DNA of 64,000 nt from CAZCTC01 sp964501335 (GCA_964501335.1 CAZCTC010000044.1:1-64000), one strand, 5' to 3'. Shown: positions 23,123-32,753, counted from the stretch's first letter. Numbers and translations: made by a program. Notes: generated from the sequence alone by a model not told the origin.

Positions 23123-26100
23123 ATGTCCCTCACCAACCATGACCGCATCGGAAAAGTGCTCGAACTGCTGCGCCAGGGGCTGACCCCTTTTGTGGAACGT
23201 GAATTGCAGGCGGCTTTCGGCGACAACTGGACCGTCCAGGCCGCGCAGAGTCTGCGGCGCGATCCTGATTTCCAGGAGGGGGGACCGGGGAGCTTTCTGG
23301 ATGTCCATGCCCTGTTGATCCTGATGTGGGGCAACTGGAGCGAGGTTTTTCGCAATACGTTGGGCCATGCGGAGCGCAGTCTGGTCAGCGAGCTGCGCGA
23401 GGTGCGCAATCGTTGGGCGCACCAGCAGCCTTTTTCCATCGATGATACCTACCGCGCTTTGGACAGCGCCGCCCGGCTGCTTACCGCTGTCTCCGCGCCG
23501 GAGGCCCGCGAGGTCGAGCGGCAGAAGCAGGAGTTGCTGCGGTTGCGCTTCGAGGAAGAGGCCCGGCGTGAAAGCCGCAAGGCGGCGCTGGCTCCGGTGG
23601 AAGGGCAGCCGTCGGGCGGCCTCCGTCCCTGGCGGGAGATCGTCACGCCGCATCCGGATGTGGCCTCGGGACGCTATCAGCAGGCCGAATTCGCCGCCGA
23701 TCTGGCGGCAGTCTATGAGGACCCGGAGCATACCGCCGGTGAGTATTCGGACCCCCGAGAATTTTTCCAGCGGACCTATCTGACCGAAGGGCTCCAGCAT
23801 CTGCTGCGCACGGCGTTGCTGCGGATCGGCACCCAGGGCGGCGATCCGGTGGTCGAGCTGCAGACCAACTTCGGCGGCGGCAAGACCCACTCGATGCTGG
23901 CGCTCTACCATCTTTTCTCGGAGCGGCCGGCCTCGGATCTGCCGGGGATCGAAGGCGTTCTGAATGCCGTCGGGTTGGTCTCGATCCCGCCGGCGCGACG
24001 GGCGGTACTGGTCGGCACCGCGCTTTCGCCGGGACAGGCCCGCAGCCATCCCGACGGGACGCTGGTCTATACGATGTGGGGCGAGCTGGCCTGGCAGTTG
24101 GGCGGCGCGGAGGGTTATGCCCTGGTCGCCGACGCCGATCGGCATGGGGTCAGCCCGGGCTCCAGTGTGCTGCGGGAATTGTTCACGCAATACGGGCCCT
24201 GCCTCATTTTGATCGATGAGTGGGTGGCCTTCGTCCGTCAGCTCTACGGCAAGGACCATCTGCCGGCGGGATCGTTCGACGCCAACCTTTCCTTTGCCCA
24301 GGCGCTCACCGAGGCGGTCAAGATCGTGCCGGGGGCGCTGCTGGTGGCCAGCCTGCCCGCTTCGGATATCGAGATCGGCGGCGAGGGCGGCCGGGAGGCG
24401 CTGGCCCGGCTCAAGAATACCTTCGGGCGGATCGAATCCTCCTGGCGGCCGGCCACGACCGAAGAAGGTTTCGAGATCGTGCGGCGCCGGCTCTTCCAAC
24501 CCATCGCCGATCCGGGGGCTTTCACGGCCCGCGATGCGGTGGTGGGGGCCTTCGCCCGGCTCTACCGCGATCAGGCCCAGGAATTCCCCAACGGTTGCCG
24601 GGAGGCGGATTACGAGCGCCGGCTCAAGGCGGCTTATCCCATCCATCCCGAGCTGTTCGATAAACTCTACATCGAGTGGTCCAGCCTGGACAAATTTCAG
24701 CGGACCCGCGGCGTGCTGCGGTTGATGGCGGCGGTGATCCATGGGCTGTGGGAGCGCGAGGATCGCAGCTTGATGATCCTGCCCGCCGGCGTCCCGGTGG
24801 ACGATCCACCGGTCTTCTTTGAATTGACCCGGCACATGGAAGACAACTGGGCCCCGATCATCGAGAAGGATGTGGATGGACCGTCCTCACTGCCGCTGGC
24901 GCTGGATCTGGAAAATCCCAACCTGGGACGTTATTCGGCCTGTCGGCGGGTGGCGCGGACCATCTACATCGGTTCAGCGCCGACGGCCAAAGGCAAGAAT
25001 CCAGGCCTGGACGAACGCAGCATCCATTTGGGCTGCGTCCAACCGGGGGAGAGCGTGGCTACCTTTGGAGATGCCTTGCGCCGGCTGACCGATAACGCCG
25101 TCCATCTCTACGTCGATCGGAACCGCTACTGGTTCAACACTCAGCCCAGCGTCACACGCCTGGCGCAGGACCGCGCCGCGCAACTCGATGTAGAGCTGGC
25201 CTGGGATGAACTGAAGAGCCGGCTGCGCAGCGACCGTCAACGCGGCGACCTGGCCGGAGTCCATGCGGCGCCGGCGTCGAGCAACGATGTCCCCGACGAT
25301 CAGAGCGTGCGGCTGGTGGTCCTGGGACCCTATTTCTCCCATGCCAACCGTGATTCCGCCAGTCCCGCCCGGCAGGAGTGCGCCCGCATCCTGGCCGGCC
25401 GGGGCAACGGTCCCCGGCTCCATCAGAACATGCTGGCCTTCCTGGCGCCCGATCGCAACCGGCTGGCCGAGCTGGAGCTGGGGCTGCGGCAGTATCTGGC
25501 CTGGAAATCGATTGTCGATGAGCAGGACAAAGGTCTCAACCTGGACGCTTTTCAACGTCATCAGGCGCAGACCAAATTAGAGCAGGCCGGTCAGACCGTC
25601 GCGGCGCGGATCAAGGAGACCTATGTCTGGCTGATCGCCCCCTCGCAATCGGACCCGCGGAATCCTGAGACGCTGGAATTGATCGAATACAAACTCCAGC
25701 CGGTGCAGACGGAATCGCCTTTTGTGCTCTCCAGCCGCAAGCTGCGCAACGATGAGCTGCTCATTACCCAGTTCTCCGGCTCCCGGCTGCGGATGGAGAT
25801 GGACCGGTACAACCTCTGGCAGGCCGGGGATCACGTCAACGTCAAGCAGCTCTGGACCTACTTCTCCCGTTACCCCTATCTGGCCCGGCTCAAGGATGCC
25901 GCCGTGCTTCTGGATGCCGTCCGGCAGGGCGTGGGGCAGATCACCTGGCAGGAAACCTTCGCTTATGCCGAGGCCTGGGACGCCGATAAGCAGCGTTACC
26001 GCGGGCTCAAGGTCGGCCAGCAGGGAATCAATGTGCTTTTGGATGATTACAGCGTCGTGGTCCGGCCCGAAGCCGCAATCCGGCAGCTGGATCGGGAGCG

Positions 26101-26479
26101 CGAGGAAGCGGAAGCCCGGAAAGCCGTCGTGGAACGGGTCGAGCCGGCGACCGTCACGCCGGCGGTTGAACCCGGAAATGGTGGCGGTCATGTCCCGCTC
26201 AAACCGGTTCAACCGGTACCGATCCGCCCGCCGACCCAAAAGAAGCTGCGGCGATTCTACGGCAACGTTACCCTGGACCCCTTGCGGATCGGCCGCGATG
26301 CCGCGGCCATCGCCGAAGCCATCGTGACCTATCTGAGCAATGCCCCCGGCGCCACCGTGCGGATCTCCCTGGAAATCGAGGCGGATCTCCCGGAGGGAGC
26401 CTCGGAAGAGCTGCGGCGCACCGTCACTGAGAACGCGCGCACGTTGAAGTTCAAGTCGGCGGAGTTTGAAGAGGGGTAA
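23123..26479 (+). CDS. Swt1-like HEPN domain fused to DUF499 ATPase (Hma-type)
   Basis: An 1118-residue protein. The first 125 residues match the Swt1-type HEPN pattern, including RNRWAH (about residues 95-100), the R-x4-H motif of HEPN ribonucleases. The rest is the anti-phage-associated DUF499 ATPase, with GGGKT (251-255) and LIDEWV (Walker B, D365-E366). ATG 23123 is chosen over GTG 23114 because GGTGG lies just upstream of it. It is GC-rich like the helicase and the ends of the methyltransferase, consistent with the three being the ancestral core. It completes the helicase-methylase-ATPase set. Whether the HEPN part is an active RNase or only structural cannot be decided from sequence. 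Confidence 0.85.
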   Translation: MSLTNHDRIGKVLELLRQGLTPFVERELQAAFGDNWTVQAAQSLRRDPDFQEGGPGSFLDVHALLILMWGNWSEVFRNTLGHAERSLVSELREVRNRWAHQQPFSIDDTYRALDSAARLLTAVSAPEAREVERQKQELLRLRFEEEARRESRKAALAPVEGQPSGGLRPWREIVTPHPDVASGRYQQAEFAADLAAVYEDPEHTAGEYSDPREFFQRTYLTEGLQHLLRTALLRIGTQGGDPVVELQTNFGGGKTHSMLALYHLFSERPASDLPGIEGVLNAVGLVSIPPARRAVLVGTALSPGQARSHPDGTLVYTMWGELAWQLGGAEGYALVADADRHGVSPGSSVLRELFTQYGPCLILIDEWVAFVRQLYGKDHLPAGSFDANLSFAQALTEAVKIVPGALLVASLPASDIEIGGEGGREALARLKNTFGRIESSWRPATTEEGFEIVRRRLFQPIADPGAFTARDAVVGAFARLYRDQAQEFPNGCREADYERRLKAAYPIHPELFDKLYIEWSSLDKFQRTRGVLRLMAAVIHGLWEREDRSLMILPAGVPVDDPPVFFELTRHMEDNWAPIIEKDVDGPSSLPLALDLENPNLGRYSACRRVARTIYIGSAPTAKGKNPGLDERSIHLGCVQPGESVATFGDALRRLTDNAVHLYVDRNRYWFNTQPSVTRLAQDRAAQLDVELAWDELKSRLRSDRQRGDLAGVHAAPASSNDVPDDQSVRLVVLGPYFSHANRDSASPARQECARILAGRGNGPRLHQNMLAFLAPDRNRLAELELGLRQYLAWKSIVDEQDKGLNLDAFQRHQAQTKLEQAGQTVAARIKETYVWLIAPSQSDPRNPETLELIEYKLQPVQTESPFVLSSRKLRNDELLITQFSGSRLRMEMDRYNLWQAGDHVNVKQLWTYFSRYPYLARLKDAAVLLDAVRQGVGQITWQETFAYAEAWDADKQRYRGLKVGQQGINVLLDDYSVVVRPEAAIRQLDREREEAEARKAVVERVEPATVTPAVEPGNGGGHVPLKPVQPVPIRPPTQKKLRRFYGNVTLDPLRIGRDAAAIAEAIVTYLSNAPGATVRISLEIEADLPEGASEELRRTVTENARTLKFKSAEFEEG

Positions 26480-26554
26480 GACGTATGGGATAAGAATTAC
26501 AGCCCCACTTAAGATTTTGTAGGGGAATCACAGTTTTTATGAGTTAGGGGAAAT

Positions 26555-27529
26555 ATGGGGTATTTAAAAAAGAAGAATTATCTTTTTGTTGTAGTAGTTT
26601 GTATTTTATTTTTTGTCACGATCTTATGGGAAAAGTATTTAAATAGTTTTATTTTAACAGCAAAAGAAAGTACTCCAATTATTCAGGTTCATAAATTTGA
26701 GAATGAAGAACTTATTTATTCAACCGATGAGAATGAGTTAAAAAATCAGATTAACAGTTTTTTGCTTGAGGTTGAACCTATAGATAAAAAGCCAATTGCT
26801 ATTATTGTTCCACATGCTAATTATTTGCTTTCTGGAGAAACTGCTGCTTATGGGTTTCGACAGTTGGAAGGCTATGATTATGATGTAGCAATTATTATAA
26901 GCTCTGATCATTTTCTTCCTAGGGCTTCTCCCATTGCTGTATGGGCAACAGGAGTTTGGCAAACACCTCTAGGTCAAGTAGCTGTAGATGAAGAATTGGC
27001 TCAAACTCTGGTAAATAGCGATAGGCGAATTACTGCAGATAAATCAGTTTTTGTTAATGAACATCCTATTGCGGCTGAAATACCATTTTTACAAGTGGTA
27101 TGTCCTAAGTGTAAAATTGTACCAATCATTATGGGAAATCAGTTTCAAGCTGATGTGGATGCACTTTCGAATGCTCTAGTTAAAAATTTACATGGACGAC
27201 ATGTTATTATTATCGCTAGTTCAGATTTGAGTCACTTCCCCAGATCGAGAGATGCTGATGAAATTGATTTAACCGTTTTGTCGGCTATAGCAACTCTTGA
27301 CACTCGAACTGTTCGTATGACAACTTGGAAGCTAATGAATTCAGATATTCCTAATTTATCTACTTGTGCTTGTGGTGAGGCTGCTATTTTAGTGACAATG
27401 CAAGTAGCTCGTGAGTTAGGTGCTGATTCATCGGCAATTTTGCATCATACAAATTCAAGTGCCCTAAAAGATATGACGGAGAATCGAGTAACGGGATTTG
27501 GATCTTTAATGTTTTATAAAAAGAGCTAA
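26555..27529 (+). CDS. Membrane-anchored MEMO-family protein (AmmeMemoRadiSam protein B-like)
   Basis: A 324-residue protein with an N-terminal signal anchor (about residues 8-27) and a MEMO domain. The residues matching the metal ligands of human MEMO1 (His, His, Cys) appear conserved: VPHANYLLSG (H87), SSDHF (H119) and TCACGEAAI (C271/C273). MEMO proteins share the fold of class III non-haem iron dioxygenases. In bacteria they usually sit beside AMMECR1 and radical-SAM partners, but neither is present. The anchor predicts an extracytoplasmic location. The gene is AT-rich, lies 75 nt after DUF499, and is followed 5 nt later by a TPR membrane protein, so the two are co-transcribed. Its role in a defence island is unclear. 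Confidence 0.82.
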   Translation: MGYLKKKNYLFVVVVCILFFVTILWEKYLNSFILTAKESTPIIQVHKFENEELIYSTDENELKNQINSFLLEVEPIDKKPIAIIVPHANYLLSGETAAYGFRQLEGYDYDVAIIISSDHFLPRASPIAVWATGVWQTPLGQVAVDEELAQTLVNSDRRITADKSVFVNEHPIAAEIPFLQVVCPKCKIVPIIMGNQFQADVDALSNALVKNLHGRHVIIIASSDLSHFPRSRDADEIDLTVLSAIATLDTRTVRMTTWKLMNSDIPNLSTCACGEAAILVTMQVARELGADSSAILHHTNSSALKDMTENRVTGFGSLMFYKKS

Positions 27530-27534
27530 GGTTT

Positions 27535-29097
27535 ATGGATAATAAAACAGAAAATATATTACGCGATAAAATCACCATTACAGGTGATGGTAATATTATT
27601 GGCAATGATAACAGCGTCACTATTCTCAGGATGGAAGCCGGAAACTATGCTATTCAAATAGGAGAATTGCATGTTGTTGTAGATGGTCGAGAGCTTTATC
27701 GAATTCTAAAACCATCCCGGCTTGATCCAATGTTTTTAGGGGGAACCTTTTTTATCATTGCGATATTGATAGCTGTACTTGTTTATTTGTTATTAAAATA
27801 TTTCCCATCCACTACGGATTTACGCATGCAAGGTGAGTTTAACGTAGCTGTATCTGAATTTGTTGTTATGGATAAGGATGGGAGGATTATTAGTGACGAT
27901 AGTGGAAAAGCTCTTTCGGATTTCTTGTTTCAACGTTTGAATGTGTATTTTTCGGAGATCGATAAAAAAAATGTCAATTATGATATATGGTCTCCTATTG
28001 AAGTTGGGAAAATTCAGGGGAGCACTTCTGTGGAAAGGCTCAAATCAGCGGAAAGCTTGGCGCAACAAATAGATGCTGATGTTATTATTTATGGAGTAAT
28101 TGTTCTAGACGGTAACATCGGACATTTTACTCCTGAATTCTATGTTAATTACGATGGTTTTGAAGAAGGCCAAGAACTTATTGGACAACATGCAATTGGG
28201 AATTCTCTATTAGTACCATTGCCTTTTGATAATACTCAACTTCAAGCTGTAAAGAATCCTCCAGTAGCATCACGGGTTAAAGCTTTGTGTCTTATTACTA
28301 TAGGTTTGGCCTATTATTCTATAGATAGTTTTGACAATGCGTTGGATTATTTTCAAAAGGCAGAATTAACTGAAGGTTGGTTTGATAGTGATGGTAAGGA
28401 AGTTGTATATCTTTTAATAGGAAATTCTTATATTCGAAAAGCTTCTTTAGAAAAGACCGTTGATTATTTGCCTTTAGCGAAAGAGGCATATAAAAAAGCT
28501 TTGTCTATTGCACCTGACTACATTCGTGCTCGGTTGGGATTAAGTGGAGTCACTTATCTTGAAGCTTTGGGAGATGTAAATGATCCATTATGGGAGACAG
28601 TTGATTTAGATGATTTATCTGAAGCCGAAGATATACTTTTGGGAATTTCTATTCCTGAGAATTCGCCTGATGAAATTAGTTTCAAGGCAAAAATTGATTT
28701 TCGTTTAGGTCATATTTATTTTGCTAGATTTGAAATAATTCATGGAGAATGGTTGAATTTATCCAAGAATAAATTCGAGCAGGTAATTCGAGCATATAAT
28801 ATAGATAACCCTCAAATAGCAGATTTAGCAGGCCAATCTTATGCCAAGCTTGCACTCATTGAATGGATAGAAAACAATCCCAATGAAGCAATTGCAGATT
28901 ACCAAAAGGCTATAACTCTTGTTACTCCGTATTATAAGGCGCATTATTCTGCTTTATTGGGCGAACTCTATTTATCTCAAGGTGAGATAGATCTCGCCAT
29001 AAAATCTTATGAGCAAGCCATTCAAATTTCGGAGTTTTACGGAAATGAGGAGAAAGTTTTTCAATATCAACAAAGACTGGTTGAAATTCAAAAGTAA
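27535..29097 (+). CDS. TPR protein with one transmembrane helix
   Basis: A 520-residue protein. The first 65 residues hold a glycine/asparagine repeat (ITGDGNIIGNDNSV) like the N-terminal leaders of some bacterial NACHT proteins. One transmembrane helix lies at about 67-88 (FLGGTFFIIAILIAVLVYLL). A domain with a DVIIYG strand (about residues 180-190) follows, and TPR-like repeats occupy about 245-515. It begins 5 nt after the MEMO gene and its stop is followed by AGGAGG of the lipoprotein gene, so the three form an operon. I do not recognise a specific family; a scaffold role is inferred from TPRs. Confidence 0.7.
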   Translation: MDNKTENILRDKITITGDGNIIGNDNSVTILRMEAGNYAIQIGELHVVVDGRELYRILKPSRLDPMFLGGTFFIIAILIAVLVYLLLKYFPSTTDLRMQGEFNVAVSEFVVMDKDGRIISDDSGKALSDFLFQRLNVYFSEIDKKNVNYDIWSPIEVGKIQGSTSVERLKSAESLAQQIDADVIIYGVIVLDGNIGHFTPEFYVNYDGFEEGQELIGQHAIGNSLLVPLPFDNTQLQAVKNPPVASRVKALCLITIGLAYYSIDSFDNALDYFQKAELTEGWFDSDGKEVVYLLIGNSYIRKASLEKTVDYLPLAKEAYKKALSIAPDYIRARLGLSGVTYLEALGDVNDPLWETVDLDDLSEAEDILLGISIPENSPDEISFKAKIDFRLGHIYFARFEIIHGEWLNLSKNKFEQVIRAYNIDNPQIADLAGQSYAKLALIEWIENNPNEAIADYQKAITLVTPYYKAHYSALLGELYLSQGEIDLAIKSYEQAIQISEFYGNEEKVFQYQQRLVEIQK

Positions 29098-29116
29098 TGA
29101 AGGAGGTTCGAGAATC

Positions 29117-30178
29117 ATGTTGAGAAAATGGGTTTCTGTTTTTGTTTCGATTTTTGTTTTTTGTGGATGTATTTCTAATGCTGAAGAACCTAATTTAGCG
29201 ACCATTGAGCCAGTCATTTCCCAACCAAGTTTAGGACCAACTTTAATAATTGAGACGCCTTCTCCTCTTTCATTAAATCCAACGTTGGCATACGATATTC
29301 CTCAACCAACTACAGATTTTAGTAACATTAACGTTAGTCTTAAAGAAGAGCTTTTTTTTGACTGGGGTGCAGAGAATGCTGGTATAGTGTATCCGATACC
29401 AGAGTGTGTAGAGTTATTGTTTTATAAATATGAGATATCTGAAGAAGAAAAATCTAGTTTTGTTGTTGATGGTACTATTCCATTAAAATTAAGAAATATG
29501 AATGTTGATCCTTTCATAATAAGACTTTATCCTTCTAATTCTTCCGGTTCTGGTGAAGATTTTTTTGATAATCTCGATTCCTGCCTTTATGGATTTCCAA
29601 AAGATGCAATTGCCGAGGTGACTTTGTATACTCCTCAAGGGCAATCTTATAGTTCGCAACAAGTAAAAATAAACGATTTTTATTATTTATCTGTTGATAA
29701 TATTACTGTTGTACCTCTATCAATTGGTATGCCCTATGGGGCAGATGCGGGACAGTGGCGTTTAGTCGCTCAAACTTCTGGTGTTGAAGCAGGTCAAAAC
29801 TTAGAAGTCACTTGGCATGATTTGGCTGGTTTAGTTAGTTTTGAAATTCTTAGCAATGAGGGGGATTGTTATTTTGATAATCAAGATTTGATAGTTAGGG
29901 GGAGTGGCTACGAACCTAATATGAGACGGCCGCTGGGAATATATTATTATCTAAAAGATAGTACTGATGGAAGCATAGTATATAAACTTGATTCCACTCA
30001 ATGGGTATTGACTGATAATCAAGGGGTTTTTGAAGTTACTATTCCAGGTTCTAAGCTTTCATCCGGGGATGATAGAGTTTGTTTAGTAGTTCCAGGTAAT
30101 GATGTTGCTCCAGAATATGGAGGTTGGTTCGGGGCATTTTTCTCCCCGGGGGTTGTTTGTTATGATGTGTGCCCTTAA
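29117..30178 (+). CDS. Lipoprotein of unknown function
   Basis: A 353-residue secreted protein. Residues 1-18 form a signal peptide ending in a lipobox-like FVFCGC, so the mature N-terminal Cys is probably lipidated. A Pro/Thr-rich spacer follows (about 25-75), then an unrecognised mostly beta-rich domain with Cys residues. Start 29117 is supported by AGGAGG at 29101-29106; the longer frame from 29009 overlaps the TPR gene and lacks a signal peptide. The gene is AT-rich and ends the MEMO-TPR-lipoprotein operon. Confidence 0.7.
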   Translation: MLRKWVSVFVSIFVFCGCISNAEEPNLATIEPVISQPSLGPTLIIETPSPLSLNPTLAYDIPQPTTDFSNINVSLKEELFFDWGAENAGIVYPIPECVELLFYKYEISEEEKSSFVVDGTIPLKLRNMNVDPFIIRLYPSNSSGSGEDFFDNLDSCLYGFPKDAIAEVTLYTPQGQSYSSQQVKINDFYYLSVDNITVVPLSIGMPYGADAGQWRLVAQTSGVEAGQNLEVTWHDLAGLVSFEILSNEGDCYFDNQDLIVRGSGYEPNMRRPLGIYYYLKDSTDGSIVYKLDSTQWVLTDNQGVFEVTIPGSKLSSGDDRVCLVVPGNDVAPEYGGWFGAFFSPGVVCYDVCP

Positions 30179-30276
30179 GTTTCGGTCATTCTTATTGTTG
30201 GAATTTCATAATAAATTAATGTTAAAACGGCGAAACTGCTGTTTTGAGGTGAATATCGAAAGGAAGAATTAATTCA

Positions 30277-31209
30277 TCAGCTCATCCCCTCCACCGCTTT
30301 GAACTTATCCTCTTCTCCGGGCTGCGTATAAATCATCGTTGTGTTGATATTGCTGTGACCCAGGATCTCGGCCACCGTGACCAGATCAGCCTTAGATTCT
30401 CGTAACATTCGCGTGGCGCAGGTATGTCTGAGTACATGGCAAGTCACTTTGATTTCTGCGGCCTTGCCGATGGCTTCGATGCGGAATTGGATGCCGCGCT
30501 TGCTCAAGGCGCCGCGCTGACCCAGGAACAAAGCATTACCTTGATCCTTGGGACGTACCTCAAGGTAAGCCTCCAGCATTTTTCGGACGTTGGGATGGAT
30601 CGGCACTTCTCTATATTTGCCGCCTTTGCCTTCCCGGACGATGACTTTGGCTCTTCGAGCCGTGAATTGCAGGTCGCCGACTTTGAGGGCGGCGGCCTCG
30701 GCCACGCGGAGACCGCCATATACGAGCAAATTCAGAATGGCTTCATCCCGCAGGGCGTCTACCAGGGTGGGAGTGATTTCATCGCCGGCTTTGACCTCCG
30801 CTAATTGCCGTTGCGCTGCGGCCTCTCGTTGGAGCTGATAGACTTCTTGCTGAGTCAGGGATTTGGGGCTGCGTTTTCCCTGAGCCTCCCATTGGACATC
30901 CTCTACCGGATTGCTGCCGACCAGGCCTTTTTTCAAAGCCCAACTAAAGAACGAGCGCAGAGCCGCCAGGCGGCGATTGATTGCGGCCGGTTTTCCGGGT
31001 TTTTCATCTTGCTTGAAGCCTCTTTTCCAGGCATCGCGGTAGTGCAGAATATCAAAGGTCGTCACTTCGACGGGCGGCACCGGCCGGCCGAGTTGAGCTT
31101 CCAGCCAGCTGAAAAAAGCCTGGATGTCTCGCTGATACCCCTTCACGGTTAGAGGACTGCGATCCAGTCCTTGCAGGTACAAAACATAGTTGTCCAAAAC
31201 CTCACTCAT
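30277..31209 (-). CDS. Tyrosine recombinase (Xer/integrase type)
   Basis: A 310-residue tyrosine recombinase. The SAM-like core-binding domain occupies about residues 1-85. The catalytic set is complete: R168 (GGLRVAE), K195 (REGKGGK), H258 and R261 (HVLRHT), H285 (LGHSN) and Y294 (TMIYTQ). It is convergent with the lipoprotein gene and transcribed away from the inverted-repeat sites at 31236-31343. The gene is GC-richer than the cargo to its left. Given the position between the defence cargo and the pilus operon, it probably mobilised or bounds one of them. The start is the first ATG of the frame; AGGGGAG lies upstream. Confidence 0.88.
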   Translation of the reverse strand: MSEVLDNYVLYLQGLDRSPLTVKGYQRDIQAFFSWLEAQLGRPVPPVEVTTFDILHYRDAWKRGFKQDEKPGKPAAINRRLAALRSFFSWALKKGLVGSNPVEDVQWEAQGKRSPKSLTQQEVYQLQREAAAQRQLAEVKAGDEITPTLVDALRDEAILNLLVYGGLRVAEAAALKVGDLQFTARRAKVIVREGKGGKYREVPIHPNVRKMLEAYLEVRPKDQGNALFLGQRGALSKRGIQFRIEAIGKAAEIKVTCHVLRHTCATRMLRESKADLVTVAEILGHSNINTTMIYTQPGEEDKFKAVEGMS

Positions 31210-31235
31210 GCTCCCCTCCGGGTGACAGGTTTAAC

Positions 31236-31343
31236 TTGTGTGATGAGATTTGCAGCCTCTAATTGGCTCAAAAAGGTCGTTTTTGGCCTGTTTTGGGCCT
31301 TTTTCCGCCTCGTCGTATCACACAAGATGTGTTGTGTGATGAG
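31236..31343. repeat. Candidate recombinase site: inverted and direct TTGTGTGA repeats
   Basis: TCACACAA (31318-31325) and TTGTGTGA (31332-31339) form a perfect 8-bp inverted repeat around a 6-bp spacer. The 12-bp string TTGTGTGATGAG occurs at 31236-31247 and again at 31332-31343. The arrangement directly upstream of the tyrosine recombinase fits a core or arm binding site, or an autoregulatory operator. Confidence 0.5.
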
Positions 31344-31364
31344 TTTTTGGCCGGGAAAGAAGAC

Positions 31365-31577
31365 CGGAAAGAAAGTTTCCGATCGGGATTTAGTCTCCTT
31401 TTTCATTATACGCTGGTTTTCCAAAAAGACCATCATGTTGTTTTTCACGGTTTTAGAGACTCTTTTCACGGGGTAGCTGAGCAACGGTATTGTCGCTTGA
31501 TAGGTGTCCGGTTATCTGGCGAAGAACGATATTCTGATACGGATTTAATATTCTTTTTCATTATACGGCAGTTTTTC
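31365..31577. repeat. Imperfect direct repeat of about 50 bp, 157 bp apart
   Basis: The copies at about 31375-31425 and 31532-31582 share GGATTTA, TTTTTCATTATACG and a following TTTTC. No protein is encoded here. The region 31210-31919 (710 bp) holds no convincing gene; apart from these repeats and the inverted repeats listed separately I see nothing else in it. Confidence 0.5.
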
Positions 31578-31822
31578 GAAGGGTGTAGTATTTTATCGGG
31601 TAGCAAGGGATACTATTAAAGTTTTGTTATTTAGTAAAACATTGAATTTTAGTTTATTGCTCTTCTGTTGAGCATTTTTGAGGACAGGGTCTTTATAGGG
31701 AGATTACAGTTATTATTTAAATAGTAACAATTTTGTAATATGGTTGTAACACTATTATGAATGAACTGGTTTTATAATCACTCATAGGCGATCAGAATGC
31801 CATCCTTCATTCTTCAAAAGCC

Positions 31823-31851
31823 AATTTGAAATCGTACTATGATTTCAAATT
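31823..31851. repeat. Perfect 11-bp inverted repeat with 7-bp spacer
   Basis: AATTTGAAATC (31823-31833), spacer GTACTAT, GATTTCAAATT (31841-31851). The arm and spacer lengths resemble crossover sites of tyrosine recombinases, one of which lies 0.6 kb away. It could also be an operator for the gene starting at 31920. Confidence 0.5.
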
Positions 31852-31919
31852 TAGAGAGGGTTGTTCCCAATGGTTTGGTTTTTGTAGTTTTTATAAAGGT
31901 ATAAAAAAGGGAGGGCTTC

Positions 31920-32753
31920 GTGAATAAAATTGAACTTATCGCAAATTTATCTACTAAATTATTGTTATTGTATTTTAATGGAAACGAAGATGGTGCGCAT
32001 CGGGGGGTAGGAGAGAAGCTATATAATCATCTTAAAATTGATTTTGATAATAATTACATAGCGTTAGAAGCGTTGGAAAAATTGGAAAGAATGCCAAATA
32101 AAGTAATTTTTCAGGATTCGTTGAAAAATCAGATTGAAGAATTTTTAACAGACAATAGGGCAGTTGTCGTACAATTTGATTATTTATTACTCGAATCTTT
32201 TTATTCTGAAGTTGTTCTGGATTCTGGTAAAGGCTCAACGACCAGTGCTCCTACAAATATTAAAGATGATAAACTAAAACCTATTTCTGATTGGAAAAAT
32301 TGGGGAGACCATCCAATTGCAGTAGCAATAGGGGTGATTGCTGGATTAATAGCGATTTGGATCGCTTTTAGTGGTCCAATATCCAATATGTTAACATCTT
32401 TATTGCCATTTCCTGAAAGTGCACGTCAATACATTTATGATAATCTCGGCAACTATAGTTTGAATCCTGAAATTATGTCTACGCAACGTGCAGAAACTAC
32501 AACCATCAACCATGGAATATTTGGGGGAGGAGTTTTACAACACGACGAGGTTTGGTGTGTGGTATGGCGAGGGACAATGCAATATGGAGATGGACATAAA
32601 GAAACCGTTATTTTTCAGGATGTTTTATATCGAGATCAGGACAGATGGGCTAACTTATGGATATTACATGCAGGGGAAGATCAGTTTCTTGGAGTCGGAT
32701 GTAGCAATTATAAGAAAGAGTATGAGAATAATTATTTTATTCGAGGCCAGTAA
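31920..32753 (+). CDS. Single-pass membrane protein, unknown, with possible N-terminal adaptor domain
   Basis: A 277-residue AT-rich gene starting with GTG, supported by GGGAGG 5 nt upstream. The N-terminal 90 residues are helical (LIANLSTKLLLLYFNGNEDG...) and recall small effector-associated adaptor domains, but this is a weak impression. One transmembrane helix spans about 137-155 (IAVAIGVIAGLIAIWIAF). The C-terminal domain has repeated WCVVWRG/WANLWIL aromatic patterns. No family recognised. It stands alone between the recombinase and the end of the pilus operon. Confidence 0.6.
   Translation: MNKIELIANLSTKLLLLYFNGNEDGAHRGVGEKLYNHLKIDFDNNYIALEALEKLERMPNKVIFQDSLKNQIEEFLTDNRAVVVQFDYLLLESFYSEVVLDSGKGSTTSAPTNIKDDKLKPISDWKNWGDHPIAVAIGVIAGLIAIWIAFSGPISNMLTSLLPFPESARQYIYDNLGNYSLNPEIMSTQRAETTTINHGIFGGGVLQHDEVWCVVWRGTMQYGDGHKETVIFQDVLYRDQDRWANLWILHAGEDQFLGVGCSNYKKEYENNYFIRGQ

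Noticed and set aside
31236..31851. CRISPR array in the repeat-bearing gene-free region
   Set aside because: The repeats are few, irregularly spaced and partly inverted; there are no regular spacers and no cas genes in the window.
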